This document shows, piece by piece, positions 24,001 to 38,869 of a stretch of 64,000 nucleotides of DNA. Made by a program: the position numbers and the translations under genes. The stretch is from positions 124,001 to 188,000 of the forward strand of contig JAPYMA010001443.1 of assembly GCA_035041965.1 (NCBI GenBank), written 5' to 3'. A model generated the notes under the pieces. That model was not told where the DNA came from and did no database searches. It saw only the letters and a list, made by a program, of their open reading frames with translations. Within the stretch, counting starts at the first letter, position 1. The number at the start of each line of letters is the position of its first letter. This DNA comes from Anisakis pegreffii. Its lineage: Eukaryota > Nematoda > Chromadorea > Rhabditida > Anisakidae.

Positions 24001-27000
24001 TGTCGCTTAAATCAAATTAGACAGCGAATAGCTGATGTGATCGCAGAAGGGACACATTCCGACTGTTGCTCTTTCATTCAACTGATAGTGCATTAGTAAC
24101 AATTTAATCCCAACTCCCCTTCAAAACACGATCAATTAAAGTGATACGTATAAACATGATGAAAAACATAAAAGCTTCAGGACTGTTCCAACAGCGTAAT
24201 ACCTCTAATGAAAATAGACAGAGATATCATTTATATTCAACAATTGTTCAATAAAAGTCACAGCTAAACTCAGCTGCTATTACGTCAGCTTCCGTGTGAC
24301 GTCTACGAAAATGAAACACTATCTTGACGTGAAATTCACAAGTAAACGTTCGAAGTGGCAAATGAAATTGAACAATCTATTATACAGTTCAAGAAAAAAT
24401 GAATGAAGTATACTAAAAAAGTTGATGAAGATGAAAAAATACATCACTGGATAAATAGTCAAACTCAAAGTCTCTCTATACGTCAGGAACAATCAAAAAC
24501 TCAACAATTTGCTACTCAAATCGAATGCAAAAAAAAGACGATTAATGTACTCAATCAATACTCAAACATCAGAAATTTATACTGAAAAAGTATTCTTCAT
24601 ACGTCAGCTCACATGAAAAAGTGTACTCAATTACTAAACACAAATGACGGCGATCAACTGAATGCAAAGTACCCTAGAATGCCGGATTGTCCATTAAAAA
24701 AATTCGTCACTGGACACTGAAAACTGATTCGAAAAAGTGAAATTATGATAATTTTAATGAAAACACGAATTAAATAATCCAAAGAAATCATCATATTATA
24801 AGCACTTAAACTAATGAACTTGCTCTAAAGCAATCCCTAAATCCGCTTATCAATCCGTAGGTGCCTAACGATTATCCATCAATTTAGGTGTCTAATAAAG
24901 ATTTATTTCGTTCGAGTGAAAGAGCATAATTCATAACGAATGAAATAAGACCGGAACGTTCTTAATCGATCAACCCAAAAAGCAATCGAACATTTGAGCA
25001 ACAAAATCTGTGCGCACAATCACCACTATCATTTGATTCCAGTAACTGACAAAATCTTCCAGTCAATCAACTACTGCCAGCCCTGAAGAGCGTTAACGTC
25101 ACCAGCTTGAATGTTTCAAAGCGAAGCAATAAAAGCAACTAACAACCGAATGACTGATCAATACATCTCGAATCCAACACCGTCAATCATTCAATAATCA
25201 CAATACCCATCCAAAAAAAACAACACCACTTAACTCGTCCACTCAACAACTCAAAACTCAAAACGTTCCAACAAGCAAACAGCTGATGCGATGACTCCTC
25301 ACAGTGGATAGAGTACATAGCAAAATCGAATGCAACAGTCATTCCCAGTTGCTGTTGTTGTTGGTGTTGACAAGCATTTCATTCAGTCCACCAACTATAC
25401 GGCTACAAAACAAAGACAGATGAATATTCTGAGCGTCAAGTCACATCCCGATCAATGAAATCAACGAATACGATGCATTTTCAGTGCCATTCTGGTGCTG
25501 AGCAATAAATATTTCACATTCAAATGTCTGACTGACTGTATTTTTGCAGAACTATACATTTGCGAATATGCATGTGTATGCAAAAGTGTGAAATACTCGC
25601 TTCAAATTGAAATATGTGCTATTGATTAATAGTGACTAATATTCGATGCAAACCCGTACCACCACCATCATATAAATGATTTATGAATGTGTTTATATGG
25701 CTTTCAAATTCGATAGATACCCTCAGACACGGACACGAGTGATCACCACCACAACGCATATTTCATGACTAATGTTCAACGTACGAAACGTGCATATTGG
25801 TCATGCGTATACAGGCGGCTTTCAAGTTGGAAAGACACCCTCAGACAGACATACTCGGTAAAAAACTTGTTTTCGTCATTGAGAAGATGTATTTCAAATC
25901 AATACGATTATTAGCAATGCTATTATAACTATTTTAATTAATATGCTTAATATTACACTCGTTGTTAAAGAGACTTTTTAAAATTACACTTGTTTAAAAA
26001 AAACTTGTTATTACAGCCAAAATTAAAAAGAATTACATTTGTTTAAAGAACCTTGTTAATATTACAGTCAACGTCAATGTCATTACTCATACTGGTACTA
26101 TCTGTCATTAATGCGATCATCATTATTGATATTCAACTTTTTACCCTGAGAGTAAAATTGGTCAAATCCAGTTCAGTTACCATAATCGCTATAATAGTGT
26201 AATAAAGCAACAATGCTTAATAATTTGGAGCAGTTCAATGGCTCCATTACATATTGAGTGTGTTCGTTTTTAAGCTACTGAAAAAACGATCAAATAATGT
26301 TCTCTACAATAGGGAAGTAAAAAACTTGATGATAATCAATAGGGAATTCGCTTGAATGCATAGTTTCTTGTGTTAGTAAATTATTGCTATTCACGAAGAA
26401 TGTGAACAATACAAATGTAGTTTAATCGGAATTTGTTCATAGCAATGCTCAGCTACAAATTTTTTCCACTTCTTCGATGAGAGCATGATTGAAATGATGA
26501 TTTATAATGAATGTCTGGAAAATAGATTGCCAAACTTAACTTGAAATTCACTGAACTGACTCAAATAAAGTATGTTTTACGGTAGATAAGAATCTATGCT
26601 GCTTCAAATTCTCCACTTAAAAACAAATCGATATTGTCTCAAGTCGTCGTTGTCTTGACTGGCCAGTTTTCTCAACTCATTCATCACTTCATAGCAGCAC
26701 TCAACTAACAATTCCCGATGAACAAATACCCAAAAACAAGCATGCTATCGTCTCCTGACAGCTTTCTGTCTTCTTATCCGTCGTTTCCAATTTCTTTGAA
26801 GGTCAACATCTATCGAACGAATATATCATTTTGTTGAAAAGACCATCCTAGCAGCAGTAACTTTTGCATGCAGTTTGTTCACGCCCTTTGTTGTCGTTCC
26901 TTCTTCGCTCGGTTACCTGCTGCCTGGCTGGATAGGATGTCTGGCTGGCTTGTGCCATACTGAATAAACTGAAACACCAGACAAACAATTCCACTAAGCA

Positions 27001-30000
27001 AAGACCAGCCAGATAGATTCATAATTCAAAATCCATGAATGCAAAACATACTATATCATAACTGCATGTGTCTACTCATACAAAAACCACCATCACACAT
27101 TAACATCTGCACACGAAAACATTTAACGTTCATTGAATTCACTGAATTCTTCGAAAATTACTCATTAACAACGATTAACTGGACTGCAAACGAAAAGATG
27201 AATATGAATAATGACAAAACGCTTCGATGAGAGAATTTGATGTCGAAAAGTAAATTTACTTCTCGATGCGATAAGTAAATTTATCCATAATGAAGTAAAT
27301 TTATTCAAATTAACGGAATGGGATGCAGACGAAAGCAATTTGTAAATAAATAAATTTTGAACAAAATTCGATGTAGACGTTGGAGAAGCAAGAGACGTCG
27401 GTCGGTCGTTTCGTTGACAACGACCAGCAGCGTTATGCTTGCTCAATGATTTTTTGTTCGTTCTTAAAATCAAATAAGTAACCAGCCAGAACATTTGCCC
27501 TTCATGCGGCATCTAACTGTAATGCCTGCTGCTGCTGCTGCATTTGAACTGGAGATGTGCTATTTTGAACAGAACTTTCATATAGTTCAACAAATCAGTC
27601 ATAATTGTTATTGTTTTGTCTCAAGAAATCATTTCAACACATTATCAACACAAACATAAATGATTGATAAGTGATAGATTCGCAATAACATTGGCAAAAT
27701 TTATGGAAAACATTCTCTGAAAATGAGTTCCGATAAAAAATAAAGTTTTAAAAACAGATTCCAGAAAACAAAACGATGCATTAAATGAAGATGGAACATA
27801 TCGTAAAAGAAGTGTTCAAGAAAAAATTTCGTATTTGATGCAAACGAATAAGACTCGGCAAGCAAGGAATCGGCAAGCAATCAACGTGAAATAATCGTTA
27901 CTGAAATGGCCATCATCGGCAAAGATGGCATTGTTGGACAAAAAGCAATAGATAATAGAAGATGTTGAACGATCATTTGATGAGCAGTGACATTATCTTA
28001 ATGCTCTTTCAATTAAATACGACAAATCGAAGCAGATGGAATAAGCAAAATCAAATGATGCATGCGATATGCTCAGCTCTAGTCTTGCAGCTTTTGGCTC
28101 CAGCATTTCTCCTGTACCTATCTAACAAAGCAACCGATGTTGTCCCGAGAGTGATTCCGCGGACAAGATGTTTTGAGGAGTTTATATGCATTCGAACACA
28201 TTATATGCACTGAATTCATGTATACATTCAGTTTGATTTGATTATGATTCAGAAACGATTTAGTTTTCTACGATGACACCCACGATACTGAACTGACGAC
28301 AACAACCATGATGTCAATTTCCGTAACCAACCCAGTGCCCGCGAATGCGCTCTCTCCTCAACGGAGAAGAGTTGCGGGACTTAAATTATCGCATGCAAAC
28401 TCCCAACTTGTTACATTCACTCACTAGGTTAAGTAGTGATGTCATTCGTTAGACGAATCATTTTTGAAATCAAATATCTTCCAATCAAGTGAATATATTG
28501 AAACAGCTTAATGTTCGAGTCAATACGCTACAATGATATCAATGATACGGTTTGGTTTCAATTTCAATGATTCTCAATACGCTACTGGTTTCAGGCATGC
28601 TGATTTTCGAAAGCTGAATAAGTTCACGCTGAAAAATTGAAGCAATAAAGAACAGAATTTCATAAGACAGTACACTGAACCAACCTATAACTGAAACCAG
28701 GAAGGATTTCTAGGCAAATTTTTTCAAATCAAATCATGCATTTTAATATAATCGCAAACGGAAACAATTAGTTAAATTTGAATTTGAGTGGATGGCTAGG
28801 TGGGTGGGTGCGTGGATGTTTTAGCACAATCGATGTCACATTCAGAATTCCGAACAATGAGAGAATTTCTCAGTGATGAATTTGAATTGCTTTGCAATTT
28901 TCACAGCAAAAAAGTTTTCACTGTAACAATGCCGTTTGCACATAGCCGCATGAATGAATGAATGTAACTGACGAATTTTTGAGCGATTCGAATGTAGCAC
29001 ACGCAAATATAATACTATTTCGTTCAGAAACTTTCAGAATCGACGACTACCAGTCGAATGGAATGCAATGCAATGGAAAATATGCTCGGACGCAAAAAGG
29101 GCTTTTTCTGCTTGTCATTAACGAGAATTGCAGAGAAGTGTTAGTTCGAGTACGGAACGGAACGCAACGTTTCGTTGATAATCGCTTTAGAGTAATCGCT
29201 CTAGATTGTTAGATGATTACACAGCGATTATGATTGCTTTGGGAAGAAAGGAACGAACGAAGAGAGCAAAGAGGAAATAAATGCAAGGGAAATTGCCTGC
29301 ACAAATGAATTGCTGCTGTCATCAATGCGGTCGGTTTGCACGTTATGGTACGACGATTGGTATTTTGAGAGGGCAATAAAAATCCACAAAAAAATGTTGA
29401 AACCAGGTGCAGGAGGATGAATTCTCAATTGAGTAGAAACTCAACTGAACTGAAGTGTTGCTGTTCAGAATTTGAGAATCGACACACATTTTGTAGTTAT
29501 TTGAGTGAAAAAATTTCCCTGGCTGACAGTATTTGCGCGGCTGAAATTTGCGTTCGATACTTTCAAGCAGCAGCAGCAGCACATAAACTCAGAAGGAGAG
29601 TGGCGAGATGAATCCAAAAAAAAAATGATGAATCGAATAGACTTGAATAATGCAGCAGCGAAAACGACCAATTCTTTCCATTATCAACTCCTATAGCAAC
29701 TGAACCGCCGGAATAATCAGCAAGGGGACATTGATGGTCTGATGACGTCGCGGTTTGATGACGATAATCGCCGCCTAGTGCATATTGTCTTCCACTTTTC
29801 AAAATCAAACAAAACAGGAGCACTGGATGTAAGTGGGATGTCAAAGCCTCAACAATAATGTATGTTCCATCATTCGTGAAAAATCCACAACAAATTGTCA
29901 AGCTTTTAAAGCTTTTAAATTTTAAAAAAGGCAATGAAACGATTCGATAATAACTATTGATTAATCTACCACAACTACCAGGCAACAACCTAAATGCCTA
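21029..30000. other. Intergenic region upstream of wnk-1, first part
   Basis: No conserved gene recognised. ORFs up to 141 codons have no family signature and lie in AT-rich or repeat-derived sequence. Visible contents are an ATGAA-type tandem repeat at about 21477-21498, decayed tandem units at 25941-26070, a pair of imperfect direct repeats at 25699 and 25817, and GCT/CAG triplet runs near 27525 and 29565. Untranslated 5' exons of wnk-1 could lie here. Confidence 0.5.
25941..26070. repeat. Decayed tandem repeat, intergenic
   Basis: Related units of about 40-60 bases, each with an ATTACA(C/T)TTGTTTAAA core followed by CTTGTTA-type sequence and TTACAG. Divergence is too great to set unit borders exactly. 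Confidence 0.6.
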
Positions 30001-32077
30001 ATAATTTCTGCGAATTTGACATAAACTCTGAAAATTTTTCCATTTAATTATTCTTCATATGTTCGTGTCACATGTAATAAAATATTATAATGCAAACACA
30101 CTCATCGTCAGAGTCAACTTCGATGCTTCTTTCATTTTCATAATAAGTCGACTGCAACACTCGATCGTACACTAATCCAAGTAAACAAATAGAAATTGCA
30201 GAACAAAATTCTAAAAATTCCTTCAAGTGAGGTTTTGCAAGGCAATGTGCTGCATTCGGCACACAACATTCGCTTTAAGTAAAGTGAACGAATATAAACA
30301 AGAACACTTACAATTAGTTTACTTTTTATATTGCACAACACACAATCGGCTAGTGCTCTAGATATTTAACGAGTTTAGAACTGAAAATAAATTCAGTAAA
30401 TAATTTGAATATATTTATGAAACTCTACAAACAGAGATACGACGAATAAATGCAAAAATGTACGTATTTATAATCTATGTATGCAAATTACATTTATACC
30501 ACTCACGAAGCAACAATGCAAACGAACGAACGAAACACAGCCAGTCAACAAGCCTCAGGAAATGTGACGACGAATGGCTATATGAAATCCAGCAGTTCTA
30601 CGAAAATGCAGTAGCAGTATATAAATCCAAATGTATAAATAACAAACATGATGATGTAAGCTCTTGAAAATATCGCTCGACAGGATGTATATTCTCGCGT
30701 ATGATCACAGCAGCATTATCCAACGTTGCTGATCAATCGTCAATACACGAACGACTATGCTATCAGGCAATACAAACTCATCAATAACAACGCAACGCGA
30801 AAAAGACAACGGATGTGAGCAATGAGTAAATAGGTCGTCGTTTGCGTTGTTCATTTCAATTCTATCGTCTCAGATTCATTGCTTGCTTGCTTGCACAACA
30901 CATGAACGAACAGTACTCACTGTATTGTTGAAGTAAGCCACAATGTATTCGTATAAGCATAACTTCAACTGGAAAGAGGACGACAGTACAAATACAGTAG
31001 AAGCGATTCTTTCGCTGCAATTGAAACAACATTAAGAAGATTGCAAAAGTTTTTGTGAGAGCTTTTTTTGTGAATATTTTCTATCAAAAAATGGTGGTAC
31101 ACACACTCAATGTCGATTCTTTTGATAATATTTTATGCATTCACACACACAGTTTTGCGGGAAAAATGGAAATATTACGGGGAATATTTAAAGGGAACAT
31201 ATTTATGGGAATATTTATGGATGCAACATATCGTTACGCTTCACATAAAAAATTCAACAATCAATGCGTTGTTCTCAAATGATTCAAATCACTCAAAACA
31301 TCGTCTTTGAACAACTGAATCAACACGACAATTATTATATTTCCTCGTCGAATGCTAACATTTTTGAATGTTCGCTAATCTGATCAGTCAATAGTTCTTT
31401 TGCTCATAGATCCCACCAACTTAAGCCTAAATGTAATCCTCAGTAGGGCGCGGACGAGTGGAAATCATTAAAAGTACTGCTGAAAAGTACACTTGGACAA
31501 CGCAGTTTCATCCCTATTCCCGGATGAATTTTTACCAATAGCAACTGCAAACGACTCGTGCCATTTGAGCAAGTGCGAATTAAACTGATTCTATGCAATT
31601 GCGATTCTTAAATAGCGATTTTTATGGTGAAATATTTGGGCAAGAGAACGAACGAACGCATCTCTCCGTTGATAATCAATAAATACAAAAAACAATCGAA
31701 GAAAAATAGGAATGTTCTCAGTGATTTGCAGCAGCAGCACAGCCCATTACAATTTTTTTGGAACTGATTAATTCGACGTAAGCTTTTTCGACGAGAATTA
31801 AATGCAACGAACACTTCATAAATCGACCTTCTCCGATCTCATTCTGACCAGAGAATAGTTTTTTCCCCGAATTCGAAAAGTTCCACTAAATTCGAGTAAT
31901 CATTTCTTTCATCCAACCCCTATCATAGCTACCTCAATACCTAGTATTTCTAATTCCAGGCCTCTTAAACACCAGCAATTCAGTGCCTCCTGATCCGTCT
32001 GACTTGTCTCAGCCGAATAAACGGCTGTTGTTTTGGAATGGTACAGGGATTAGCACCCCCACATTTTGTTGACTGAC

Positions 32078-32126
32078 GTTCATCGTAGTCGACGAGCGGA
32101 AGTAGACGCACTCATCTACGATGAAC
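32078..32126. repeat. 11-bp inverted repeat, intergenic
   Basis: GTTCATCGTAG at 32078-32088 and its exact reverse complement at 32116-32126, with a 27-base spacer. Confidence 0.85.
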
Positions 32127-35100
32127 TAATACCTTGAAAAGCCCAAAAGCAAACATTCAGTTATGCAACGGTGCAACTTGTTGTGTTGCTCTAGGGAAAC
32201 CAGCTGCTGAACTATTTCACATCATCAGAAATATCTATTAAACTGGATAAACAGTCGAAATATCACGGTAACGATTCGAATTCCTTTCTCAACAAAATTA
32301 ACCCGAATTCCTGATTCATTAACGCAATTTTTACGCTCCCAAAAGACACTCTATTGATGTGATTAACTTCAAAATGAGTATTTTTATACAGTGGGATAGT
32401 TTTTCGAGATTAATCAATGATATCATGAAGAATAGTCTTATATTATTCGTCATTGCATGTAGCACACGTAATGAAACATGATATACATCAAATATTAATT
32501 TACATGCAAGAAGTACAAGTCATGTTATCAATAAACATCCACCTGTTTTATTCATGCTATATGTCTATAGTCGTCTGAATCGTATTTTTTTCCTTGCGCA
32601 CACAAGCAATGTTCTCAATCCTATAGTGCACCATTTATTCGGAGTAATCGTATCCATTCCAATCCCTTGTTTAGCTCTATACTTAGGATGTTTCTGTTTC
32701 TATCATCAAAATCATTTCTTGGAAATTTTCATTACCTCGCTCCCGTTTTTTTATGATTACTCGGAAAATTTGCTACAGAAAATTAACAACTATTTTCTCA
32801 TCTATATGCAATTCTCGTTGAAAAGATACCTCACGAGTTCTTCCGAGAATCCGGATGCCTTGAATGCTCAAGAATTGTAGTATTACTAGTTTTCATACTA
32901 TTATTATGTTCAGAGAAACGAACGAGCTTGTTTCATGATGATTACGAATGCTACCAATCAAACGATAACCTCTAAAAGTACATCAATTTTATCGGCATTT
33001 TCACTTACCAACTAGGCAATTTTCGAAACGATCAAATGACACTAATGAATGTGGCTATGTTTGTGTGTGTGTGTGTATGAACGAGTTTGTTTACTCTGCT
33101 CGCCGCTGCACGATGGTTCCAAATTAATTCGTGAACGCAAAACGTAGGAGGATGCAACTCACTAAGCGAAAAACAAAACGCAATCTTATAATGAATGATG
33201 ATTTCAACATGAAATTTATATCCTCACACAAATTAAACAATGAAAATATGAGAAAGACAACAACCAAACAAACTGCTCCACTCAGAGTAACGTACAAAAT
33301 TCATTTTCTAATGATTTATGGGCAAATCACTGCGAGGAATTTAATATTCAGCGATTGTGTTTGATGGATGAGCGCGTTCTGAAGACGCTAAAAATTGTGC
33401 ATTTTTATATTCCCATCAAACGTTGCTTTCATCAGTGAACGAAACTGAAACACCTATTAAACGAACCTTCAAAAAAAAAATCGAAATCCGTACGCAATTG
33501 ATCAATCGGACCTACTCTCCATCAAGAATATTTATTTTCGGTCGTTGTAAATCCATTAAAACGACGAAATTAATCGGTGCAATAAATCTATGAGGAAACT
33601 TAGAATATTATGTGAATCATTTGGAATGGATAACAAACGGAAAATAAGAGCTGCGCAATGGTTCCCATGAGCACATGAACATCTTTCGGAAGATCTAAAT
33701 AAAGACGAAAGCACTATAAAATAAAGTGGACTGCTGATAAATTGAGAAAATTATTCGTGTAAACATAAAGACGTAATACGAACAATTGTAAATTCTGCAG
33801 AAACGATATCGATGCGCGTATTTCGTAATATTCAACAAGAAGCGTCAACATACGGGCGCAGACAGATCCGATGGAAGTGACGAAAGCGATTGGAAGGCAT
33901 TTGCGGACAATTTACGGACATTAAAGACAATTTCGGTTCGTTTGAATGAAATTGAACGAATGGCGATTCGAAGAGGAAAATAATTGGCGAAGAAAATAAA
34001 GTGCTGGAAATTTGCGATAGTTCCGATAGAAGAGTGATGTGGTGCACTGAGAGAATGATGATGGATGGGTAACGATTAAAATGAACTTAAGAGCGCCGTC
34101 GCGGCAGCAGAAGACATGATGCATTTGCACACATATATTTCAAGAATCGAGAACCGTTTACATGGGGAACGCATTACCAACGACGAATTCCAGCCGGCAA
34201 AAACGACGATCGACTGTCAATTCGGAAAGGAATGCATACCCAATTGTCAAGCGCACCACTAATTTATTGCTACAAAACTCTGCCTCCGTCGAAATTGAAG
34301 GGAAAATGCCTTGCTGTTCCTTTTCTCAACGAAAATTTACAGGTACTGATTTTGATCCATCACAAATTCAATGGTTGCAAGATGAGTGCCGTGAGAATGC
34401 AATCAAACTGTAAATTCGACGGTCATAAGCAATACCACGATTGTTTCCGATTGCACACGATTCCGAGATTAGTTTCCAGATTTTTGAGTGCCGATCCCGA
34501 TCACTGGATTTACGTTCGAAAAAATCGATGGACTTCGTCGGGATTCGATAAGATACAGAGTTATGCATATAATTTTCAGTAATCTACGCATCTTTAATTC
34601 ACATCGATCACTTCGGGTTCATTTATTTCCACTGATATTTGTTGCTGAACACGAACGAATAAATCATCGCATATCACCACCCTCCCTCCACCTCAGATTT
34701 CGTTTTCCAGAGAGCACTGAACAAAAATTTTGAGCAATACTGTCATTCCTGCGCTATCTTTCGTCGTCACTGTAGCTTTGTGATCGCCTTTTAATCCCGG
34801 CATTGAGAAACGCTCCGGATTTTGCTAGTATTAAGCATGACATCTGCACTGCAACAATTTTTGCGCCATTGAAAACGCAAAACTTAGATAATGCAAGACA
34901 GAAACGGATAATGGATTTGAAGCTGAAGGCAGCAGCAGCGGCGTAGATTATGTTATGCTTGGAGTTGGCAATGAAGTGCAGTGGAATAAATGATGAAAAA
35001 TTGATAAAACAGTGAATAATTCACATCCTGTACAATCTATTTGCACGAAAATATCAGCCTTCACTTATACGACACCGCCATGCAAATAAACATTAGCCCC

Positions 35101-36081
35101 TCAAAAAGCACTGAAAATTCGTCAACCGCAGTTTCAATCGGAATTTCTCGAGAAGAGATATTATGTGCACAAAAAGCGACGATAAATGCCAGCTAGCTAG
35201 CTACCTACACAATTAGCAAATTGATAACTCAACTTATATGCGTCATCAGGAAAAAGTATCATTCATTGAAATTCCGATTACAAATCGTAAATTCTTAACA
35301 ATACAGAATTAGAACTGTAAAAAAATTCGAGTTTGTAAGCGCCGCCGCTCAGACAATGAATAATCACAAATGGCACCGAATATGATGAATCAAACCAGTG
35401 AGTAAATTGTAAAATGAGAAGAGGTTGAAGCGGAAAATGAGCAATGGTGCAGCAGCAGTAGCAGCAACAAAATATAAAAGTAGGTGATTATGGTGTTACG
35501 GTTCGCCGCCGCTGTTCTGATGAACGAACGAACACAATGTGAATGTGGATGGCTGACTGACTGACTGACTTGGTTGCTGCTGAAGAATTTGTTGAGCGAA
35601 TGCGGTCCAATTGTAAGAAAATATATAAATATATGTGTATTATTGCATATTAACAATGAATTGCTTACGTTTGTTTAAAACATAAAAACAAAATCTACTC
35701 CGTGCAATCGAATCGAGATGGATTCGTAGTCGTCAGATTCTAGTCGCGAGATATTAGATGCGTAAACTCATAACAACAACAACAGCAGCAGCAATCATAA
35801 TGTGCAATGAACTGATTATTGTACGGATCCATCGGGAACGGACGGCACTCATTGAGAACCGATTTAAATATCGTCGGTTTCAATGAGATTCGATCTTGAG
35901 CACAAAAAAAGCACGGACACCTACACCACACTCGTCGTACGAAGAGTATGCGAAGTGGAAAAATTCTTCGCGATAAGATAAGAAAACTTAAGTGTATGTG
36001 TATTTGAGCAGAGCAGAGATGTGATTGCAACAGACGATGCATTAGTAAAGGAAGTAAAAAATGCCCTCGTCAGAATATTCA

Positions 36082-36222
36082 TTAATGATAGTTTTTGAAA
36101 TTTTGCAGCCGCCTTTCTCTTTTCCGTTCGTCGTTCCTTCCACGCAACACAATTGCTGCAAGATCCGGCCAATTGGCATTCACTGAACTCGAACCAACTT
36201 TTTTCAGCTTATTTTCAGGCAT
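36082..36222 (-). CDS. Small basic ORF of unknown function, 46 aa
   Basis: Begins MPENKLKKVGSSSVNANWPD and ends with an Arg/Glu-rich stretch (GRNDERKRERRLQ) and a TAA. The composition is less AT-biased than its surroundings. It has no recognised domain, no acceptor just before the ATG and no clear donor that would join it in phase to wnk-1. It could be a small gene, an upstream ORF or chance. Confidence 0.15.
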   Translation of the reverse strand: MPENKLKKVGSSSVNANWPDLAAIVLRGRNDERKRERRLQNFKNYH

Positions 36223-38064
36223 TATGATGGTATTACTAGAATTTTGAGAAATTTAGAACCTGATAGAATATGAAAACATAATAATAAATTTTTTATTTCA
36301 TCAGTTGAATTCTTTTCGAACAGTGATAAATATTTTATGCTGATGCGTGCATATGCTAGAGAATTTTACGAGATTATTGGCTGAATTCGACACGAAAGAT
36401 TCGCAAGTGGAGAACACTCATCGTCAGTGTTGTTGATGAGATCAATCCTAAAATAGAAACCATTCGGCACGCAGACAGACTAAGACAGACTTTTTTTGAG
36501 ATTGCATGCAGACCCTGAGGAATTATTTGGATCACGATAGAGAGCACATTTCTAGAACTACTCTCAAACAAATACTACTCTAGAAGTACAATAACCAGTT
36601 AATTCGATAAAAAAATTTGTGCAAAACATCAAAATGTACGACGAATCGTTGCAGAAACTTATGAATTGCCGTAAGCACTATCCGATGCAAATGAATCCTA
36701 AAGCTTCACTCAAAATCAGTTTCACAAAGACGATGACAATTTCTTGATTTTAATTCACTTAAGTGATTGGATTCATTTTGTGGTTCGTGTGTCATTCACC
36801 TACTCTAAACTGTAAATATATGAACACAACGATTCGTTATTACTGCGCTTCTTGCGTTCTTGCATCGAGTGGACTCACTCGCGAAACATCTCGAGTGATC
36901 TTCGTGTTCGTATCGACCGACATCAACGATCACTTTTTTTTTCAGTGAATTCATTATTCTTTCTCTTTGCAAGCATTCATTCATTTTATGTTTCTCCATA
37001 CGTTTTTAAGCTTTGCACCATAGGTCATGTGAAGGCTCGAAATTGCTTCATAGAACGCCAAACATCAGAAGTTGACTTTCAGACAGGCAGTGTCTAATTT
37101 GCTAGTGTAAGCAAGAATTTCAATTTTGCAGCTTTTTTCTTTCCTCATACTTTGTGAGATGGATGATAGAAATTTTATCGCTAAAATTCATGCGAGTTTT
37201 TCAAGAGAGCGTAATCTGCAGAAACACTGACAGCAGTTAATGTAAAACATTCCGGTTAATCCGGTTCTGTTCACAATCAGGAAAACAGTCAAAACCTTTT
37301 AAAGACTACTACTGGAACGCCAGCCAGCCAGCAATGGAATGAAGCGGCACCAATCGCATCTAAGGATACGATTCACGAAATGACACGACGAAGCAATGAA
37401 ATATGGATGAATATAAGGAATAATCCAAAAATAGCACAGCAAAACAATTATTAATCGAAAACTATGATAACGATCAACGTCAGATTAATTTTTTCGAAAT
37501 TTTGAAAAAAAAGACGGACAAATTGCTGACAACAACACAGTGCAAAGGTTCATGTGATAACGCGTTATCTCGGCTGATAAGACCGCTAACGACAACAAAA
37601 ACAACGCATTATACATTGTTGTATACAACAGGATTTCGATGTCAACACTACGAAGTGCTCAAGTCTCACAAAAAATCGCACGTGAACACACTAAACCATA
37701 AAACGATTTCGTATCAAAATAGAAATTTAAAGAAACCCGAAAAATGACGAATGAAATCTTATCAGCTGCAAAATCATCAACAGCAACCATCATAAATGAC
37801 TATAAATAAATTATAAAACCAATGAAAACGCACGTACTGTGTCATCTAAACTCAACAATTTCCCTATCATATACCAAATCTCGCTCACAACCACTACATT
37901 CGAACGAGTCAATCACTACTAACTAAAACATTAATGTATCATAAAAGCACGAAATTAAGCCTAATCATAACATTTAGAAGCACTAGAAGCAGTAGCAGCA
38001 ACAGAAGCATCACCTATCAAATTGCCAACCGATAGAAAAGTGGAAATGGACAAGAAGACTTCGT

Positions 38065-38109
38065 CGGCTCGGCTCGGCTCAGCTCAGCTCAGCTCAGCTC
38101 GGTTCGGCT
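38065..38109 (+). repeat. Pentanucleotide tandem repeat (CGGCT/CAGCT)
   Basis: Three CGGCT units, four CAGCT units, then CGGTT and CGGCT. A GC-rich simple repeat in an AT-rich region. The 141-codon ORF across it is repeat-derived. Confidence 0.9.
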
Positions 38110-38843
38110 GGCCTTCTGCGGCGGCTTTGCCTCGCTCAATTCTTATGATTATTCTACTAGAACTAGCCATCCATCCAAGGCAGACAAACTGCGGCGGCCG
38201 CATCATCGTCAATTGTCTTCATTCATTTCACTCGAGCGCTCATATCTCGTCTCGTTTCTTCAATCCATCCATCCATCCATCCATCGTCTATTCTCATCGT
38301 TTCCTTACGACGATCCATTCAGTTGATCATTCTTTGGTGAATATATTTAACGTAGCGAATGCGTTTAACGCTAACACCAGTTTTCCGAAACACACACTCA
38401 AACACTCACTCACATCTACACACACACACACATTTCTTTGTAAATAAACTCGTCGTTAGTGTTTTTATTGCTCTTTACGCAAGTTATTTGCCTCTATGCA
38501 TTGAATCTGCGCTATTCGTATGTTATGTACGTTTCTTAAGAATTCCCTCAGCATCTTCACATTCGCTCAAGCCCACATACAAGAGACATTTCTCTTCATA
38601 TCAAGACATCTTTTGCAGATGGATGTATTCTGATGAAGCTCTCACCTCTTCACTAAACACGTTCTCTGCTGTCGGCATTCAGTGCGTTATCTATCCCCTC
38701 AGCTGAAGGTCCGCCTATATTTCATGGCAGCAATATCCTCCTTCTGATGTCTATATCTCATCTCGTTTTAATATGTGATCAATACAGAGCTATAGAGAAT
38801 AATGCCTGCCAATCCTCTTAGTCATATGCACTAGTAGCAATAG

Positions 38844-38869
38844 AGCAGCAGCAGCAACAGCAGCAGCAG
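38844..38869 (+). repeat. CAG/CAA triplet repeat, intergenic
   Basis: GCAGCAGCAGCAACAGCAGC and further CAG units; not in a supported coding frame. Confidence 0.85.

Noticed and set aside
28340..28380. GC-rich hairpin-like stretch considered as a tRNA fragment
   Set aside because: No cloverleaf arms, no T-arm GTTCGANNC box and no acceptor stem pairing.
29563..29988. 141-codon minus-strand ORF
   Set aside because: No known motif, no acceptor-like site at the start, and Phe/Leu/Ser-rich composition typical of chance ORFs in AT-rich DNA; it ends in translated CAG repeat.
32554..32880. 108-codon hydrophobic plus-strand ORF resembling a membrane protein exon
   Set aside because: Hydrophobic only because T-rich DNA codes Phe, Leu and Ile; no family signature, no acceptor or donor pattern.
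34162..34413. 83-codon plus-strand ORF starting MGNALPTTNSSRQ
   Set aside because: The start looks like an N-myristoylation site, but no domain follows and no splice or leader acceptor precedes it; two other overlapping frames are equally open.
38022..38447. 141-codon plus-strand ORF
   Set aside because: Built from the pentamer array and the ATCC and CA simple repeats; no domain or splice context.
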